A stretch of 64,000 nt of DNA, taken from Dasypus novemcinctus (Eukaryota; Chordata; Mammalia; Cingulata; Dasypodidae). The position numbers and the translations under genes were made by a program. The number at the start of each line of letters is the position of its first letter. Within the stretch, counting starts at the first letter, position 1. The DNA is taken from assembly GCF_030445035.2 (NCBI RefSeq), contig NC_080696.1, forward strand, positions 28,533,661 through 28,597,660. The letters run 5' to 3'. Below the pieces are notes generated by a model, which saw only the letters and a program-made list of their open reading frames with translations, was not told the DNA's origin and searched no databases. Shown piece after piece: positions 59,280-64,000 of the stretch.

Positions 59280-61690
59280 CAGGGCTTTTTATTCCTGTTA
59301 TCTTTTTATGTCCAGGAATCAACAAAAACTTACAAGACCAACAAAAAGGCAAACTATAACCCACTCACAGAAAAAAAATGTTTGCAAGAAAACATTCCTG
59401 AGGAAGCTCATAAAATAGAGCAATTTGTTTAAGATGTTAAATGACTTATCTTAAAAATATACATAACCTAAATGAATCCATATGGAAAGAAATAAAGGAA
59501 AGCAGGAAAACAGAAAACTCACAGAATAAACTAGAGATAGAAATTATAAAAGAAGAGAAATTTGGCGCTGCATAAGTACAGTAATTGAATTTACTCAAGC
59601 AAAGAATGTAGTGAAAGGATGCAAAAATATTTCCACACAGTTATTAGCCAAATGAGAACACAAGTGGATATAACAATATTGGACAAAATTGACTAATTCA
59701 AATGTCTTACAAAACAGAATACACACATACATAGATCTACACTACACTGTTAATACTAACTTAAACCATGGACTACAGTTAATAGTACAATTATACAAAT
59801 ATGATATCATCAATTGTAACAAATATTTCATACTAATGCAAGGTGATAATAACAGAGGTACATGGGACTCCTTTATTTTTTGGATGAGTATGCTCTAAAC
59901 CATCAACTTCTCCAAAAAACAATTAAAAACCAAAATCAGTTACAAGACAAAACAGGAGGCTACCTATTAATGAAAGGCACAGTAAAACAGGATGAAATAA
60001 ACATTTATGCATTTAAAAATAGTGCCCCAAAATACATAACTTAGAGATATAAAAATGGTTTAAAGTCTATGTTAACAGGCATGCAACATACAAAGATGTA
60101 ATCTAAGACAGTAAGAACACAAAAAAAGAGGTGGAGTATTGTGGGGATAGACTGTTTATTACTGAGATGAGGTTGGTACTAGTCTAACTAGGTTTTTTAT
60201 TTTAAGCAGTTATTGTTAAACACAAAGGTAACCAATAATAACATAAAAATATAAAGAAGAAAAGGGAAGGAAATCCAAATAGTACAGAGCAGAAAGCCAC
60301 AAAAAGGAAAAAAAATAGCATTACAGCCGTCACTGAGGAACAATAAGCATACATGACACGCAGAAATCAAATAGCAAAATTGAAAATATATTTTCTTCCT
60401 TCTTCTATTGTCTTAACTGTCAAAGGATTAAACTCCCCTATTAAAAGAAAGAGATTGATAGACTGGATGAAAAACCTGATCCTGCTAAATGTGGTCTACA
60501 AAAGACTTACTTTAGGTACAATCTCAAAAAGATGTAAATGAAAAATAAGGAGAAAAATTATTTCCATGAGAATGGTAATCACAAGAAGCCCCAGAGGCTA
60601 TATTATTTTCAGAAATAGAGTCTTCAGGTATAAAAATTTTTACATTAATAAAAGGCCCAATCAAAAAAGATATAATGGTGATAAGTAATCTGCCATATAT
60701 ACAACCAATAACATCAGAGTACATGTGTACAATACATATGGAAATTTTTCCAGGGTATACCATATATTATACCATTTATAAAATGAAAATAATATTTAAA
60801 ATATTGGAATCATACAAAGGATCTTCTCAAAAATCAGTAGCAGGGGAAAACTGGAAAATTTACAAACATGTAGAGATCAAACAGTATATTACTAAACATC
60901 CAAAGAGTTGAAGAAGAAATCTCAAGGGACTAATGAAGTATCTTGAGATATTGAAATACAAAGCATTGCTGAAAGAAATTATTAAAGACCTAAACAAACT
61001 GGGTATACATCCAGTGTTCATGAATTGAAAGACAACACTATTAATATATCAATATTGTCAAAAGAATCTACAAGTTCAAAGCAATCCCTATCAAAATTCC
61101 AGTAACATTTGCAAAAATGCTAAAGATGATTGTCAAATTCATAGGCACTCTAAGAGGTACTGCGTAAGCAAAACAAACTTGAAATAAGGAAAAATCTAAA
61201 GGAATCAGACTTGCTGGTTACAAAGCTTGCTATGAAGCTACAGGAATAAACACTGTGTGGTACTGGCATATGAACAAATATACCAATGGACTAGACTTTA
61301 AAGTCCAGCCTAAAATCCACACATCTATGGGCAGTTAATTTTTGACAAATGCCCAAGTTTGTTCAATGGGGAAACAATAAATAATCTCTTCAAAATCTCT
61401 TTCATATGGACTACAAGAAATCCATATGAAAAGAATGAATGTGAATACCCCCTTATCATTATATGGAAAAATTAATTCAAAATAGATCAAAGATCTAAAT
61501 ATAAGAGCTAATACCATACAACTCCTAAAATAAAAGAGATAACTAACTTTAGCACCTTGAAGTAAGCACTGATTTTGTATTTTACAACAATGCACACAAA
61601 CAGAAAATGAAAAAAATAGCTAAACTGGACTTGATCAAATATACCTTCTTTTTTAAAGGCTTAATGAATTTTACTACCTACTGAACACTG
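59280..61690 (+). mobile_element. Decayed L1 mosaic with ORF2 remnants
   Basis: 59,280-59,690 resembles sequence around an L1 ORF1 start. 59,690-59,930 is L1 3' UTR-like. 60,340-60,700 matches L1 endonuclease-region text (ATTAAACTCCCCTATTAAAAGAAAGAG). 60,960-61,600 matches later ORF2 text (AAGCAATCCCTATCAAAATTCCAG, GCTTGCTATGAAGCTACAG, split here across lines). The piece between them is missing, so this is an internally deleted copy, possibly of the HAL1/L1M type. No open frame above 93 codons. Confidence 0.7.
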
Positions 61691-61699
61691 ATAAGCATT

Positions 61700-62870
61700 C
61701 AGAATGGTATATCTCACTTCTTTCACTGCAACGTCATTTAGCAGGTGTGTCTATGTCACAGATGAAGTTGAAGAGCAGACTGACCATCTGTGCAAGAGCA
61801 AAAGGCAGCAAGGGAAGGGCAGGGATCCACAGGCTGAAGCCCAGCTCCAGACACTGCCTTCCCTTCATCACAGTTTAACTCAAACAATACCAAACAATCC
61901 ACAGCCATTCAATTTTTTTCCTCTAGCAGTACTCAAAAAAAAAAAAGGGGCGGGTATTGAGAGTAGGGTAATAGGATGTAGGTAATAAGTATTGAGAATG
62001 GGATACTGAGGACAGAATGCTGAAAGTAGGGAGTGATGGCCTTCTCCAAACCTTAGCTCCACCAAGGGGAAGTGTCTCTGCTGCTGTTGGGTGATCACAC
62101 AGCCCTCACTGCCTACGTGTCCTCCCAGTCCTGCCCCAGTGCTCTCAAATGGCAGGTGTGCTGTCACCCAGCCTGAGATTCCCTCCCTGCCCCAGCCATA
62201 TCTCCAGCCTGACACCACCACACTGCCACTGCCCAGGGCCTAGTCGCTCTTCCCCTTGTACCTGTCCTTGTGCATCTTGTCATGGTGCTTCTTGACATCC
62301 ATAGCTTATGCTGCTTGGCCACCTGGCTCTGGTCTTGCCACAGACCTCAAAGGTACAGATCTTGCTGTACCACACTGCTGCCACCACTGCTTCCCCCTGC
62401 TGGGACCTCCTGCTCCTCCAAGATGGCCATGCCACCTCTGCTGCCACCCCCACACCCACCAGGGCCTCCTGCTCCTCCTGCTGGGGCTGGCTCCTCCTCC
62501 TGCTCCTCCAAGATGGCCATGCCCTCTCTGCCCAGTGGGCCCAGATGGCCAGTGACTCTGCCTCATCTTCACCACCCATGCCATGCATGGGGCCCCCACC
62601 ATGGCCTTGTAGGACTGCATCAGGAGCAGGGTGAGTGGTGGGTGGCACCCTGGTAGCCCCTGTGCCTGTGTGCTGCTGGGACATGCATGGGTCCTTGGCA
62701 CTACCTCTCCCCCACCTGCAGCCCAAAGTCACATGTGCATTGAGGCTCTGAACCTGAGTGGAAGGCTGCTGGGGGTGCACAGGCCTCTGGTGTGCCTGCA
62801 GGGTGCCACCTCATGCAAGAGCATCTGTGCATCTGCTGGGGACCATGAAATACAACTTCTGAGAGTCAAA
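61700..62870 (-). pseudogene. GC-rich island, possible unidentified retrocopy on minus strand
   Basis: This ~0.8-kb GC-rich stretch (62,040-62,870) lies between L1 pieces. On the minus strand a frame ends KKHHDKMHKDRYKGKSD with a stop at 62,240-62,242, preceded in another frame by TFEVCGKT. Basic tail and CxxC-like text hint at a zinc-finger gene but I cannot name it. A GCTCCTCCAAGATGGCCATG word occurs twice (about 62,411 and 62,500). It could equally be non-genic. Confidence 0.3.
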
Positions 62871-64000
62871 GGACATTATCAATAAAATGAAAATAAAATG
62901 TACAGAATGGAAGAAAATATTTGGAATGTATTTTTGTTAAGAGTATTATATACAGAATATTTAAGGTATTACTAAATCTCAACAAAAAGCCAAACATCCC
63001 AACTTAAAAGCTGTAAGAAATTACATTAATTATATTTTTCACATGCATCACTCTATTCTTAGCATCATGTAATAGAGACATTATTTGTGGTAGTTCATAG
63101 AAGAGCATTCTTATATTTGTATTATTAACCACTATTTTCATTAACCTCTGGGTTCACTGTGTTATTCAGGCCCTAGATTACTCTCTAGCTTTCTTTCAAT
63201 CAACATTTCCATGACTAGACACCCCTTTCAGTCACAGTAACTTATGGACTATAGTTAAAAGCAATTTTATGATACTCTTGGATCAATGTCACAGAAGGTA
63301 CTATATCAATGCTAAGGATCAAAATATGGTATTTTTTCTTTGGGACTAAAGAAAATGTTAGCTTTATTGAGGGAATGACTGTACAATTCTGTGATGAAAG
63401 TGAGAGTCACTGAGTGTACACTTTGGATAGAATGTGTTGTACATGGAACTGTATAACACAGTGAACCATGTGGTTAACAGTACAAATAGGAGAGTGTTCT
63501 CTCATGTACCAGAACAAATGCACAATACTAATACATAGCATTAATAGAGACTGCATGGAAAAATATACCAAGTGTACACTATGGACTATAGTTAGTTGTC
63601 ATAGTCTGATCCTGTCCTTTCATAATCTGCAACAAATATAAGGTGCCAGTTGAGAGGTGATATATGGGAATTCTGTACATTATGCATATTGTTTTATAAG
63701 CTCACAAGCTCTCTAATAAAACAAACAAAAAATTAGTGTACCTTGGATGGAATTCTGAGATAGGAAAAGTTTATTAAGATGAAGGGAATGCAAATAAAGT
63801 ATGGAATTTGGTTCATAATAGCATGGCAATATTTGTTCACTATAGCACTGTTTAAATGTAAGATGTTAAATATCTATTAAAGTAGAGGAATTCTATGGAT
63901 TATCCTTGCAACTTTCTGTAATTTTAAAACTGTTCTAAAACAAAATACTTAACGAAAACAAAAAAATAATATGTGTGGTGGTAGCAGGAAAGGGAAGAGA
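62871..64000 (+). mobile_element. L1 3' end and flanking AT-rich sequence
   Basis: 62,900-63,020 resembles the 3' part of ORF2 (GGAAGAAAATATTTGGAATG, ATCTCAACAAAAAGCCAAAC). 63,400-63,725 resembles an L1 3' untranslated region (ACTATGGACTATAGTTAGTTG) ending in an A-rich tract. The remainder to 64,000 is AT-rich and unassigned. Confidence 0.6.

Noticed and set aside
62280..62780. 166-codon minus-strand frame as an intact gene
   Set aside because: Compositionally biased, no recognisable domain along its length and overlapped by equally long frames on the other strand. Kept only as a tentative retrocopy region.

Overview
The window looks like placental mammalian DNA, most likely from a xenarthran such as an armadillo (Dasypus). 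The main evidence is nine copies of a tRNA-headed, ~400-bp, A-tailed SINE matching what I know as the armadillo DAS family. Gamma-type and beta-type endogenous retroviruses (ERVs), decayed LINE-1 and intronless retrocopies fit the same picture. I see no intact single-copy host gene. Nearly every nucleotide I can classify is a mobile element, a retrocopy made by one, or a duplicated block built from such material. Family names come from recognition, not from a search.

Layout. 1-6,905 is an LTR element entered inside its 5' LTR. Its two LTRs are almost identical, but its ~6.3-kb interior is AT-rich and has no recognisable gag, pol or env, so it reads as a young non-autonomous retroelement. 7,430-10,560 is a processed pseudogene of MDM2, broken by a SINE, an L1 3' fragment and a 214-bp tandem duplication. 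11,696-13,042 holds two solo LTRs with clean target duplications: a beta-type one (6 bp) on the plus strand and a gamma-type one (4 bp) on the minus strand. 13,176-14,398 is a CDK2AP1 retrocopy with one premature stop. 16,835-26,871 is a full-length but inactivated gamma-type provirus with a proline-type primer-binding site; its gag, pro, pol and env are fragmented and SINEs sit in its 5' LTR and integrase. 28,558-29,441 is the 3' end of a third class I ERV, and 30,300-30,606 is a truncated LTR of the first element's family.

30,607-52,735 is a direct array of ~5.5-6.1-kb units (four, the second lacking its first third), with a diverged outlier near 56.4-57.4 kb. The units are assembled from L1-like and unclassified sequence. 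Copy-specific insertions (an L1 3' end in unit 1, SINEs in units 2 and 4, an HNRNPD retrocopy in unit 4) show that the duplications came before those insertions. 52,740-64,000 is mostly L1 debris with two more SINEs and a GC-rich island of unknown origin.

How the parts relate: the non-autonomous element and the 10-kb provirus share leader sequence, PPT-proximal sequence and LTR architecture, which suggests related autonomous proviruses supplied proteins in trans. L1 machinery explains the SINEs and the MDM2, CDK2AP1 and HNRNPD retrocopies, which carry A-tails and 13-15-bp target duplications where visible.
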